Shown: piece by piece, positions 55,380-63,750 of the stretch
Numbering within the stretch: position 1 is the stretch's first letter
How the letters are laid out: each line of letters begins with the position of its first letter
Assembly: GCF_008710035.1 (NCBI RefSeq)
Contig: NZ_VYKI01000003.1
Span: forward strand, 170,513 to 234,512
Source of the DNA: Stenotrophomonas cyclobalanopsidis
GTDB taxonomy: Bacteria; Pseudomonadota; Gammaproteobacteria; Xanthomonadales; Xanthomonadaceae
Reading direction: 5' to 3'
DNA length: 64,000 bases
Notes under the pieces: generated by a model
What the model was told of the DNA's origin: nothing
Seen by the model: only the letters and a program-made list of their open reading frames with translations
The model's database searches: none
Position numbers and translations under genes: made by a program

Positions 55380-55445
55380 CGCCGGGCATGGCCCGGCGCT
55401 ACCGCCACCATCATTAATCGGGTAGCGCCGGGCCATGCCCGGCGG
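55380..55445. repeat. Inverted pair of GTAG-type repeats
   Basis: Two palindromes, 55380-55402 and 55422-55445, are mirror copies (CGCCGGGCATGGCCCGGCGC and GCGCCGGGCCATGCCCGGCG) separated by about 20 bases that include an AT-rich CATTAAT. They lie between nadC and the DUF2272 gene. A paired arrangement could fold into one long hairpin in RNA. Confidence 0.75.
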
Positions 55446-55514
55446 ACGTGCCAGTTCCACCCTGCGTTCACGACGGCACTGCGACGCTGCGGCCATCCCC
55501 CACAGGAGCCGCGC

Positions 55515-56453
55515 ATGCGCCGGATGTTGTTGCCTGCCTGCCTGCTGCTGGCCGCCGCGCCGCTGTCAGCCGCCGCCGCCGAAGCCTGCGACGTGCCACC
55601 CCGCTTCGGACTCAGTCCGCTGGCGATCTCCATCCGCAATGCCGCCTGCAACGAACACCGGCTCTGGTACCGCCCCTTCATCGACCGCGAGGGGCGCGCG
55701 GCCAGCCTCAGCGTCACCGAAGCGGAGAACGAGAACCTGGCCGACAACGGCCTGATCGCCTGGCAGCGCGTGGCCAGCTACTGGCGCGACAGCGGCACGC
55801 TCAATGCGATGGGCAGCATTCCCGGCGCCAGCAGCTGCCTGGCGCCGCAGGGCACGCGCTACACCGACAACGACTGCCGCGCGTTCCTGGTCGACAACCC
55901 GTGGTCGGCCGCGTTCATTTCCTGGGTGATGACCCGCGCAGGCGTGCCGAGCTTCACCACTTCGCCGCGGCATATCGACTACATCCGCGCCGCCTACCAG
56001 GCGGGGCCTTCCGGCGTGCCGTACCGGCTGGTGGATCCGGCCACGGCCAAGCCGGCACCGGGCGACCTGCTGTGCTTCCTGCGCGACCGCAGCAGCACGC
56101 TGAGCTACAGCGGGCTGGTGAAGGCGCTGGGCAACGGCTCGGTCGGCCACTGGAAATCGCATTGCGAAGTCGTGGTGGCGGCCAACCTCGGCGGGGACCA
56201 GACCCTGTACCTGGTGGGCGGCAACGTGATGAACACCGTGGCCATGCGCCTGCTGCAGCTGGACCGCACCGGCCTGATCCAGCTGCCGCCCGCACGCGAT
56301 CGCAGCAACACCGGCATCGACCCCAGCTGCACGCCCGGCCGCGAGGACGAATGCAGTTTCAACCGGCAGGACTGGGCGGCACTGCTGCAACTGACGGCCC
56401 CAGCATCGCGGGTGGCACCGCCCCCGGTGGCACCACCTGCGGACGGACAATGA
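55515..56453 (+). CDS. Exported DUF2272-domain protein
   Basis: 312 residues with a signal peptide (PACLLLAAAPLSAAAAEACD). The domain has DNPWSAAFISWVMTRAGVPS (near 137-156), then SPRHIDYIRAAY, PGDLLCFLRD, HCEVVVAANL and LVGGNVMNTVAMRLLQLD. That order (a WSAAF motif, then H, Y and an EVVV strand with His) is like NlpC/P60-type folds, so a cell-wall or amidase role is possible. The C-terminus is Pro-rich. No function is established. Confidence 0.75.
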   Translation: MRRMLLPACLLLAAAPLSAAAAEACDVPPRFGLSPLAISIRNAACNEHRLWYRPFIDREGRAASLSVTEAENENLADNGLIAWQRVASYWRDSGTLNAMGSIPGASSCLAPQGTRYTDNDCRAFLVDNPWSAAFISWVMTRAGVPSFTTSPRHIDYIRAAYQAGPSGVPYRLVDPATAKPAPGDLLCFLRDRSSTLSYSGLVKALGNGSVGHWKSHCEVVVAANLGGDQTLYLVGGNVMNTVAMRLLQLDRTGLIQLPPARDRSNTGIDPSCTPGREDECSFNRQDWAALLQLTAPASRVAPPPVAPPADGQ

Positions 56454-56521
56454 GCGGGGTGGCTTGATCCGCTGCGCGTTCGCCGCCATCTTTGCGGGAT
56501 CGACCCTGCACGCGTGATGCC

Positions 56522-56872
56522 ATGCCTACCCTGTTGTTTCTGCTGATTGCCGGCGGCATCGTCTACTTCTTCTGGAATGCCGCGCGCTCGGCCGCCGAGC
56601 GTGCCATCGAACTCGGCCGCAATGCCTGCCGCGCCGCCGACGTGCAGTGGCTGGACCAGGCAGTGCACGCCACCGGCATGCGCCTGTCACGCGGCGAGGA
56701 TGGGCGGCTCGGCTTCGAGCGCACCTTCAAGTTCGAGTATTCCTACGACGGCATCGATCGCCACGTCGGCCGCATGGTGCTGCGCGGCGACCAGCTGGTG
56801 TCGTTCACCGGCCCGGGTGCGGCGCGGATCAGCCAGATCCGCGCGGATGTGGAAGACGCAGAGGACGTCTGA
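56522..56872 (+). CDS. DUF3301-like membrane-anchored protein
   Basis: 116 residues from ATG 56522. One N-terminal membrane helix (LLFLLIAGGIVYFFWNAA) is followed by a compact soluble domain with WLDQAVHATGMRLSRGEDGR and FERTFKFEYSYDG. The topology resembles the DUF3301 family. The function is unknown. Confidence 0.65.
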   Translation: MPTLLFLLIAGGIVYFFWNAARSAAERAIELGRNACRAADVQWLDQAVHATGMRLSRGEDGRLGFERTFKFEYSYDGIDRHVGRMVLRGDQLVSFTGPGAARISQIRADVEDAEDV

Positions 56873-56895
56873 ACCCGGTAGCGCCGGGCAGAAGC

Positions 56896-56956
56896 GTGCC
56901 GACCAACGGTCGGCACCCACCGGTTGCTTGATGGAGTGCCGACCAACGGTCGGCAC
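56896..56956. repeat. Tandem pair of GTAG-type palindromes
   Basis: GTGCCGACCAACGGTCGGCAC occurs at 56896-56916 and again at 56936-56956, separated by 19 bases. Both are perfect inverted repeats around a short loop; the second is followed by CTAC, the complement of GTAG. They lie between the convergent DUF3301-like and sspB genes, and may terminate both. Confidence 0.75.
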
Positions 56957-56963
56957 CTACCCG

Positions 56964-57431
56964 TTATTTGACAACGCGCAGCGTCGGGCGGCCCTTCGGC
57001 GGCGGCGTGGTCGGCGGCCGGTCGTCCGGCGGCGTGTCATCCGACGGGGTCTCGCCTTCGTGCAGCAGCTCGTCGCTGGTCGGTGCCGGTTCGGTGCCCG
57101 GGATATCGTCCGGCAGCGCCATGCCCTGCCCGGTCTCGCGCGCGTACACGGCCAGCACCGCACTGATCGGCACCTGCACCGGATAGCTGGTACCTGAGAA
57201 GCGGGCCGAGAAGCTCACCATCTCGTTGTTGATCATCAGCTGCACCACGGCGCGCTCGGCGATGTTGAGCACCACGCGGCCATCGTTCACCGCCGCAGGC
57301 GGAACCTGGACGCCGGGAACGCCGGCGTCGACCAGGATGTGCGGGGTCAGCTGGTTGTCGTTGATCCATTCCACCAGCGCCCGCAGCAGGTACGGGCGGT
57401 GGCTGGTCATGTGGAAGAAGTCGTCGGTCAT
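56964..57431 (-). CDS. sspB: ClpXP specificity-enhancing factor SspB
   Basis: 155 residues. It tethers ssrA-tagged proteins to ClpXP. The peptide-binding domain is visible (SSHRPYLLRALVEWINDNQL-like start, then FSARFSGTSYPVQVPISAVL). The linker is acidic and Pro-rich, and the C-terminal XB motif (KGRPTLRVVK) binds ClpX. It follows sspA, 85 bases downstream. Confidence 0.95.
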   Translation of the reverse strand: MTDDFFHMTSHRPYLLRALVEWINDNQLTPHILVDAGVPGVQVPPAAVNDGRVVLNIAERAVVQLMINNEMVSFSARFSGTSYPVQVPISAVLAVYARETGQGMALPDDIPGTEPAPTSDELLHEGETPSDDTPPDDRPPTTPPPKGRPTLRVVK

Positions 57432-57516
57432 GCGTGAAGTGTACGCGCCCGACGCCCCTGCCGGGGTGGATCGCCTGCACGCCGGTAGGCATGCAGACGG
57501 AATGCGCCCGCCGGAC

Positions 57517-58152
57517 TCAGCCCGGCAGGTCGCGCAGCTTCTTTTCCTGGTCGGTCAGGCTGCGGACGAAACCGGGGTGACGGAAGATGCGGTTGCCGTA
57601 ATCCTCGATGGCCTTGCCATCCTTGGGCAGCGGTACGTCCAGCGACTGCAGGCGCCAGATGATCGGCGCCATCGCGCAGTCAGCCAGGCTCATTTCCGGG
57701 TTGAGGAAGAACTTGCTGGCCTTGAACAGCGGCAGCGAGGCGGTCAGCAGTTCCTTCAGCCTTTTGCGGCCGGCTTCGGCCTGGGTCTTGTTGCCCAGCT
57801 GGATGGCCTGCACCTGCGGCACCCAGTCGTGTTCGATGCGCAGCATGGCCAGGCGGATGCGCGCACGCGAAAGCGGATCGACCGGCATCAGCGGCGGATG
57901 CGGGTAGCGCTCGTCGAGGTACTCGCTGACCACCGAGGCGGCGTACAGCACCAGCTCGCGCTCGACCAGGGTCGGCACCGAGTGGTAGGGATTGAGGTCG
58001 ATCAGATCTTCAGGCGGGTTCTGCGGGTCGACAGGAACAGCGTCATAGCTGACCCCTTTGGCCGCCAGGACCAGGCGGACCCGGTGGCACAGGACATCAT
58101 CGTTCGAGGAAAACAGCGTCAGTGTATTGCGCATGCGTACGCTCGCCGCCAT
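57517..58152 (-). CDS. sspA: Stringent starvation protein A
   Basis: 211 residues from ATG 58152 (GGGAG upstream); ATG 58134 is an alternative. It is a glutathione S-transferase-fold RNA polymerase-associated protein. NTLTLFSSNDDVLCHRVRLV, then NPYHSVPTLVERELVLYAAS and a helical C-terminus, are typical. It lies between petC and sspB, the order seen in many gammaproteobacteria. Confidence 0.94.
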   Translation of the reverse strand: MAASVRMRNTLTLFSSNDDVLCHRVRLVLAAKGVSYDAVPVDPQNPPEDLIDLNPYHSVPTLVERELVLYAASVVSEYLDERYPHPPLMPVDPLSRARIRLAMLRIEHDWVPQVQAIQLGNKTQAEAGRKRLKELLTASLPLFKASKFFLNPEMSLADCAMAPIIWRLQSLDVPLPKDGKAIEDYGNRIFRHPGFVRSLTDQEKKLRDLPG

Positions 58153-58286
58153 CAAAGGCTCTCCCACGACAGGAGACCGCCTGCCGCATCGGCGCCGCCA
58201 GCACCGTGCTGGCGGTCGACTCCTCCCCGAGTGTGCAACCGAGCATCACAAAAGCCAATAGGCTTTGCGTCGTGCTGGCAGCAGAA

Positions 58287-59036
58287 TCAGTGCACGTCCT
58301 TCCAGTATTCCTTCTTCAGCAGGTACAGCAGGAAGGTCAGCAGGGCCAGGAACAGGATCACCCACACGCCCAGCTGCTGGCGTTTCAGGGCGGCCGGTTC
58401 ACCGGCGTACTCAAGGAAGTTGGTGATATCCCTCACGGCCTGGTCGTACTGCCCGGCATCAACGTTGCCCGGCGTTTCCAGGCGTAGTCCGGTGACCGGC
58501 GGATCCATGCCCGGCGCCTCGGCCTTGCCATGCACCGCGTGCTGCAGGCCCTGCATCTCCCACAGCGGATTGGGCATGGATGCGTTGGCGAACAGGGCGT
58601 TGTTCCAGCCCAGCGGCCGGCTGCTGTCCAGGTAGAACGACTTGAGATAGGTGTAGACCCAGTCGCTGCCGCGCACCCGCGAGATCAGGCTGAGGTCCGG
58701 CGGCATCTTGCCGAACCACTTTTCCGACTGTTCCTTGGGCATCGCCACCGGGATCGGGTCGCCGATCGCCGAGCCGGTGAAGTTGAGGTTGGCCATTACC
58801 TCTTCCTCGCTCAGGCCCAGGTCCTGCGCCAGGCGCGAATAGCGCAGGTACTTCAGCGCGTGGCAGCCGGAACAGTAGTTCATGTACAGCTGCGCGCCGC
58901 GCTGCAGCGATGCGCGGTCACCGAGGTCGTTGCCGGCCTGCAGCAGCTTGGTGCCACCTTCGGCGGCGGAGGCCAGGAAACTGCCCAGCATCAGGGTGGC
59001 CGTCAGGGCCAGCCGGACCATCCAGCGATCAGTCAT
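58287..59036 (-). CDS. petC: Cytochrome c1 of the bc1 complex
   Basis: 249 residues. A signal/transmembrane start is followed by heme-binding CSGCH at 55-59. The sixth ligand Met is likely in the PNPLW region or later. The C-terminal helix LGVWVILFLALLTFLLYLLK anchors it in the inner membrane. It passes electrons from the Rieske protein to cytochrome c. Overlaps petB by eight bases. Confidence 0.95.
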   Translation of the reverse strand: MTDRWMVRLALTATLMLGSFLASAAEGGTKLLQAGNDLGDRASLQRGAQLYMNYCSGCHALKYLRYSRLAQDLGLSEEEVMANLNFTGSAIGDPIPVAMPKEQSEKWFGKMPPDLSLISRVRGSDWVYTYLKSFYLDSSRPLGWNNALFANASMPNPLWEMQGLQHAVHGKAEAPGMDPPVTGLRLETPGNVDAGQYDQAVRDITNFLEYAGEPAALKRQQLGVWVILFLALLTFLLYLLKKEYWKDVH

Positions 59037-60288
59037 GGGTGGTCACCCTCTCCGGTACCGGCTTGGTCCTGTCCAACCTTGTCCATACCGGCATGGTGAT
59101 GAAGAACGCGAAGTACAGGAAGGTCAGCACCCGCCCGACGTAGGTTTCATGCGCATCGGTACCGGGGCCGGAGCCGATCACGCCCAGCCAGACGAAGCAC
59201 ACGGCGAACACGCCCAGCAGCACCTTCGAGAACACGCCGCGGTAGCGGTAGGACTTGACCTTCGCACGGTCCAGCCACGGCACCAGGAACAGGATCGCGA
59301 TGGCCGAGAACATCACCAGCACGCCGCCCAGCTTGTTGGGCACCACGCGCAACATCGCGTAGTACGGCGTGTAGTACCAGACCGGCTTGATGTGCTCGGG
59401 CGTCACCAAGCGGTTGGCCTCGGTGAAGTTGTCGTGTTCCAGGAACAGGCCACCGAAGGCCGGTGCGAAGAAGATGATGAAGGCGGCGATGATCAGCAGG
59501 AAGCCGGCGCCGACGCCATCCTTGAGCGTGTAGTACGGATGGAAGGGAATGCCGTCGGCCGGTGCGTTCGGCGACCAGCGGTTGCCCTTGGGCCCCTTCT
59601 TGATCTCAACGCCGTCGGGGTTGTTGGAGCCCACTTCGTGCAGCGCGCCCAGGTGCAGCACCACCAGCAGCAGCAGCACCAGCGGCAGGGCGATGACGTG
59701 CAGCGCGAAGAAGCGGTTGAGCGTGGCGTCACTGGGCAGGTAGTCGCCCATGATCCACTCGGTCAGGCCGTTGCCGATGACCGGTATGGCACCGAACAGC
59801 GAGATGATGACCTTCGCGCCCCAGAACGACATCTGGCCCCACGGCAGCACGTAACCCATGAAGGCTTCGGCCATCAGCACCAGGTAGATCAGCATGCCGA
59901 GGATCCACACCAGCTCGCGCGGTTTCTGGTAACTGCCGTAAAGCAGCCCGCGGAACATGTGCAGGTAGACCACGATGAAGAACAGCGAGGCCCCGGTGGA
60001 GTGCATGTAGCGGATGAGCCAGCCCCACTCCACGTCCCGCATGATGTATTCGATGGAACCGAACGCCTCGGCGGCGTTGGTCTTGTAGTGCATCGTCAGG
60101 AAGATGCCGGTGACGATCTGGTTGACCAGCACCAGCAGCGCCAGGGAACCGAAGTAGTACCAGATGTTGAAGTTCTTCGGCGCGTAGTACTCGCTGACAT
60201 GCTTGCGGTAGACCGGCATCAGCCCCGGCGCGCGGGCGTTGACCCAGTCGGCCACGCCGCTGGCGGTACGGGCGAGGATATTGGCCAT
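59029..60288 (-). CDS. petB: Cytochrome b of the bc1 complex
   Basis: 419 residues from ATG 60288. About eight membrane helices carry the heme-ligand histidines (MHSTGASLFFIVVYLHMFRG; FFALHVIALPLVLLLLVVLH). The PEWY-equivalent quinol-site motif appears as PEHIKPVWYY, a variant. It oxidises ubiquinol in the inner membrane. Overlaps petA by one base. Confidence 0.95.
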   Translation of the reverse strand: MANILARTASGVADWVNARAPGLMPVYRKHVSEYYAPKNFNIWYYFGSLALLVLVNQIVTGIFLTMHYKTNAAEAFGSIEYIMRDVEWGWLIRYMHSTGASLFFIVVYLHMFRGLLYGSYQKPRELVWILGMLIYLVLMAEAFMGYVLPWGQMSFWGAKVIISLFGAIPVIGNGLTEWIMGDYLPSDATLNRFFALHVIALPLVLLLLVVLHLGALHEVGSNNPDGVEIKKGPKGNRWSPNAPADGIPFHPYYTLKDGVGAGFLLIIAAFIIFFAPAFGGLFLEHDNFTEANRLVTPEHIKPVWYYTPYYAMLRVVPNKLGGVLVMFSAIAILFLVPWLDRAKVKSYRYRGVFSKVLLGVFAVCFVWLGVIGSGPGTDAHETYVGRVLTFLYFAFFITMPVWTRLDRTKPVPERVTTHD

Positions 60289-60908
60289 CAGGCTGCCCCC
60301 TGCGGATCGACACCGATGATGATGGTGTTGTCGTCCTGGTAATGGTGCGCGGGCACCTTCAGGTTGATCGGCGCCGGCACGTCCTTGAAGACGCGGCCGG
60401 ACATGTCGAAGCGCGACTTGTGGCAGGGGCAGAAGTAGCCGCCCTTCCACTGTGGGTCGTAGGGCTCGGGCCGGATCTCGGCGACCATTTCAGGCGAACA
60501 GCCCAGGTGCGTGCACAGGCCGACCAGCACGGAGATGTCCGGCTTGATCGAACGCAGCTCGGGGTTCTGCTTGAGCACGTAGTCCGGCTGCTGGTCCTTC
60601 TCGCCGGACTCGGGATCCTTGAGACGGCCATCCAGCCCATGCAGCGCATCGAGGATCGCCTTGGACCGTTTGACGATCCAGATCGGCTGGCCACGCCATT
60701 CCACGATCAGGCGTTGGCCTTCCTGCAGGGCGCTGATGTCGGCCACCACCGGTGCGCCGGCAAGCTTGGCGCGGGCACTGGGGTTCCAGGATTTGATGAA
60801 AGGAACTGCGGTGAATCCGACGCCGACGGCGCCCACCACGGCTGTGGTGGCAGAAAGAAAACGCCGACGTCCGGTGTTGACTGGATCGTGTACCCCATCG
60901 TTGGCCAT
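60288..60908 (-). CDS. petA: Rieske iron-sulfur protein of the bc1 complex
   Basis: 206 residues. A twin-arginine signal-anchor is present (RRRFLSATTAVVGAVGV). The 2Fe-2S ligands are Cys132 and His134 (CTHLGC) and Cys160 and His163 (CPCH), with Cys137 and Cys162 forming the disulfide. It is the first gene of petABC. The 157 bases upstream hold the promoter and one GTAG-type repeat. Confidence 0.95.
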   Translation of the reverse strand: MANDGVHDPVNTGRRRFLSATTAVVGAVGVGFTAVPFIKSWNPSARAKLAGAPVVADISALQEGQRLIVEWRGQPIWIVKRSKAILDALHGLDGRLKDPESGEKDQQPDYVLKQNPELRSIKPDISVLVGLCTHLGCSPEMVAEIRPEPYDPQWKGGYFCPCHKSRFDMSGRVFKDVPAPINLKVPAHHYQDDNTIIIGVDPQGAA

Positions 60909-61044
60909 CCGGCACTCCGATATTGATTAGGTAGCTTTAAGGCTGCCAGCGGATCCGGTGGGGGCCAGAGCCGCATTGAATCATGGGCGAGTGTAGCGGA
61001 ACCGTCGCGCGCCACACAACGCATTGCAACAATCTTTTGAAGGC

Positions 61045-61065
61045 GTGCCGACTGACAGTCGGCAC
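61045..61065. repeat. GTAG-type palindrome downstream of the lytic transglycosylase
   Basis: GTGCCGACTGACAGTCGGCAC is a perfect inverted repeat followed by CTAC, a sequence relative of the pair at 56896 and 56936. It sits just after the stop of the transglycosylase gene and could terminate it. Confidence 0.75.
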
Positions 61066-61998
61066 CTACTGCTTGCTCAATTCCGTGCGGTAGCGGTCGG
61101 CCAGCTGGCCGACGCGGCGCACGTAGTACTGGGTTTCACTGTACGGCGGGACGCCACCGTGGCGGTCGACCGCGCCTTCGCCGGCGTTGTAGCCCGCTGC
61201 GGCCAAGGTCAGATCGCCATTGAAGCGCTTCAGCAACCACGCAAGATACTGCACGCCGCCACGGATGTTCTGGCTGGCGTCGTAGGAATCGCTGACCCCG
61301 AAGCGTGCGGCGGTCGGTGGCATCAGCTGCATCAGGCCCTGCGCGCCGGCGCGGCTGAGCGCGGTCGGGTTGTAGGCCGACTCGGCATGGATGATCGCGC
61401 GCACGATCGCTTCTTCCACGCCGAACTCACGCGCGGCCGAGGCGATCTCGGTCTGGAACGAGGTGGTGTTGAGGCGCACGCTGCCGAAGTCGACGCGCGG
61501 GTTGACCCCGCAGGCGTAGCAGCGCTCCATGAAACTGTAGCGGATGGTGCGCACCGGGCCGAGGTTGGCGACCTGGGTCGGGCGCGCACTGGTGTAGTGG
61601 CGCACGCCATCCTGCATGTACGAATAGACCTGGCCGCTGACCATGCGGCCGCCGCGCGGCGTGGTCGCCGGCTTGGCTGCAGGGGTGGCGGCGACGGCCG
61701 GGCTGGCGGCACTGGCGGCCACGGCCACCGGGTTGCGCTCGGCGCTGGCCACCTGGGTGGCGGTGGGAGTGGTGCTGGCGGCCTGCACCGGCGCAGCGGC
61801 CGGTACGGCGCGCGGCGTGGCGGGACGGCGGGTATCGCGGCTGTAACTGATGCTGCTGCAGCGCGCGCCGGGCACGCGTTTGCTGACATAACTGGTGACG
61901 CCGTCGGCACCCTGGCACTTGAACAGGGTGCCGGCGCTGGCCGGCGCAGCGGTCAGCGCAGCGATGATGATCGCCGTTGTCCCCAGTATCCCCTTCAT
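61066..61998 (-). CDS. Lytic transglycosylase with DUF4124 N-terminus
   Basis: 310 residues from ATG 61998. Signal peptide (GTTAIIIAALTAAPASAGTL) is followed by DUF4124 (FKCQGADGVTSYVSKRVPG), an Ala/Pro-rich linker, and an SLT domain near residue 185. The catalytic Glu is in HAESAYNPTALS, followed by AGAQGLMQLMPPTAARFGV and AGYNAGEGAVDRHGGVP. It cleaves peptidoglycan glycan strands in the periplasm. A second, small DUF4124 protein is encoded in the prophage at 5449. Confidence 0.9.
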   Translation of the reverse strand: MKGILGTTAIIIAALTAAPASAGTLFKCQGADGVTSYVSKRVPGARCSSISYSRDTRRPATPRAVPAAAPVQAASTTPTATQVASAERNPVAVAASAASPAVAATPAAKPATTPRGGRMVSGQVYSYMQDGVRHYTSARPTQVANLGPVRTIRYSFMERCYACGVNPRVDFGSVRLNTTSFQTEIASAAREFGVEEAIVRAIIHAESAYNPTALSRAGAQGLMQLMPPTAARFGVSDSYDASQNIRGGVQYLAWLLKRFNGDLTLAAAGYNAGEGAVDRHGGVPPYSETQYYVRRVGQLADRYRTELSKQ

Positions 61999-62044
61999 GG
62001 CGGCGAGTGTCCCAGCTTCGCCCTGCCTTGCCAAGCCGCCCCGC

Positions 62045-63013
62045 TCAGTCCGCGACCGCCGGCACAGCCAGCAGCTGGCCCAGCCCAGCCAGGCGCTGTG
62101 CCAGTTCGTCGCACAGTTCCGGCGGCGAGGTCCACAGGGCCAGTGGCAGCCGGTCCAGGCTGAGGATCTGAGCCAGCATCATGCCGCAGCTCTCCGCGCC
62201 CATGCGCAGCAGGCAATGGTCGGGGCCCTCGGGCTCCAGCACTCCGCACCAGGGCGGAATGCGACCCTCCAGCTCGGCCAGGCTGCCGGCCAGGCGCAGG
62301 GTGGCCTGCAGGGTAAAAGGCGCCTGGCTGACGGCCTGCCGCACCATCACGTCGGGCGGCGCCGGGGTGCGCCGGTGCAGGCCGGGCCCGGGCTGCAGCT
62401 GCACCGCGCCCATCCGGTCCACGCGCAGGGTGCGCCAGTCCTCGCGGACCAGATCCCAAGCCAGCAGGTACCAGCGACGGCCGTAGTTGACCAGGTGCTG
62501 GGCCTCGACCTGGCGCTGGGTCAGCACGTCCTGCGCGCTGCGGTAGTCAAAGGACAGCCGTGCGGCCTGCCGGCAGTGCTGGGCCAGGCGGCCGAGCAGG
62601 CGCGCATCGGTGGCCGGCAGGTCGGACAGGGTGGCGGTGGCCGCATGCACCTCGCCGGCCTGCTGCCGACGCCGGGTCGGCACCAGCGGGTCGAGCTTGG
62701 ACAGCAGGCCGCGGGCGGTCTCGTCGATGCCGGACAGGGTGGCCGAGGCGGCCCGCAGGGCAATGGCCAGGGTGGTCGCCTCCTCCTCGTCCAGCAGCAT
62801 CGGCAGCACCGGCGCGCCGGTACCGAGCCGGTAGCCGCCACCTACCCCGGCCGAGGCCTGCACCGGGTAGCCGAGCTCGCGCAGGCGTTCGATGTCGCGG
62901 CGGATGCTGCGCCGGTCCACGCCCATGCGCTCGGCCAGCTCGGCGCCGGACCAGTGCCGGCGGGCCTGCAGAAGCGAGATCAGGCGCAGCAGTCGATGGG
63001 CGGTATGGCGCAT
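62045..63013 (-). CDS. WYL-domain transcriptional regulator (YafY family)
   Basis: 322 residues. The N-terminal winged helix has LLRLISLLQARRHWSGAELA, then VDRRSIRRDIERLRELGYPV, and the WYL domain follows near residues 140-210 (NYGRRWYLLAWDLVREDWRT). Such proteins act as repressors or activators, often sensing DNA or nucleotide ligands. It is divergent from a glutathione S-transferase gene with an 81-base gap, a likely target. Confidence 0.9.
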   Translation of the reverse strand: MRHTAHRLLRLISLLQARRHWSGAELAERMGVDRRSIRRDIERLRELGYPVQASAGVGGGYRLGTGAPVLPMLLDEEEATTLAIALRAASATLSGIDETARGLLSKLDPLVPTRRRQQAGEVHAATATLSDLPATDARLLGRLAQHCRQAARLSFDYRSAQDVLTQRQVEAQHLVNYGRRWYLLAWDLVREDWRTLRVDRMGAVQLQPGPGLHRRTPAPPDVMVRQAVSQAPFTLQATLRLAGSLAELEGRIPPWCGVLEPEGPDHCLLRMGAESCGMMLAQILSLDRLPLALWTSPPELCDELAQRLAGLGQLLAVPAVAD

Positions 63014-63094
63014 GAGGAATCGAGGACAGAAGTCGTCCGCGATTGTGCCCCAGCATGGCGTCCCGCTTCACCACCCACCGCACGGAGCCCTGCC

Positions 63095-63715
63095 ATGTCT
63101 GCACGCCAGATCACCCTCTACCACGCCGCCCGTTCACGCTCGAGCGGTGCCGTCGCCCTGCTCGAGGCACTCGGCGCCGACTACCGGCTGCAGGTGCTCG
63201 ACCTGAAGGCCGGCGCCAACCTGGCCCCGGCCTACCTGGCCATCAACCCGATGGGCAAGGTGCCGGCGATCATCCACAACGGCGCGCTGGTGACCGAACA
63301 GGTGGCCATCTACCTGTACCTGGCCGACCTGTACCCGGAAGCCGGGCTGGCGCCGCCGATCGGCGATGCGCAGCGCGGCCCCTACCTGCGCTGGATGGCC
63401 TTCTACGGCGCCTGCTTCGAGCCGGCGATGACCGACAAGGCCCTGCACCGCGAGCCGCCGCCGCGGATGATGTCGCCCTACAACGATGCCGAGACCGTGC
63501 TGCAGGTGATCGAAGCGCAGCTGGCGCAGGGTCCGTACCTGCTGGGCGAGGCCCTGAGCGCGGCGGACATCCTGTGGGGCAATGCGCTGGGCTGGATGCG
63601 CGAGTTCGGGCTGGTGCAGCCGGCCCCGGCCACCGCGGCCTACATCGACCGGATGGGCACGCTGGCCGCGTTCGACCGCTCGCGGCAGATCGACGCGGAG
63701 CTGGTGGCGGCGTAA
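63095..63715 (+). CDS. Glutathione S-transferase family protein
   Basis: 206 residues from ATG 63095. The thioredoxin-fold half has HAARSRSSGAVALLEALGAD with Ser in the position that activates glutathione in many bacterial GSTs, then NPMGKVPAIIHNGALVTEQV, the cis-Pro and glutathione-contact region. A helical C-terminal half follows. The substrate is unknown. It is divergent from the WYL regulator. Confidence 0.9.
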   Translation: MSARQITLYHAARSRSSGAVALLEALGADYRLQVLDLKAGANLAPAYLAINPMGKVPAIIHNGALVTEQVAIYLYLADLYPEAGLAPPIGDAQRGPYLRWMAFYGACFEPAMTDKALHREPPPRMMSPYNDAETVLQVIEAQLAQGPYLLGEALSAADILWGNALGWMREFGLVQPAPATAAYIDRMGTLAAFDRSRQIDAELVAA

Positions 63716-63750
63716 GAGCAGCCGAGCGTGGGCTCGGCTCTACAGCGGCG

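Noticed and set aside
61895..63715. A 606-residue fusion of a regulator-like region with the GST
   Set aside because: The upstream part is the shadow of the WYL regulator and transglycosylase; the GST starts at 63095.
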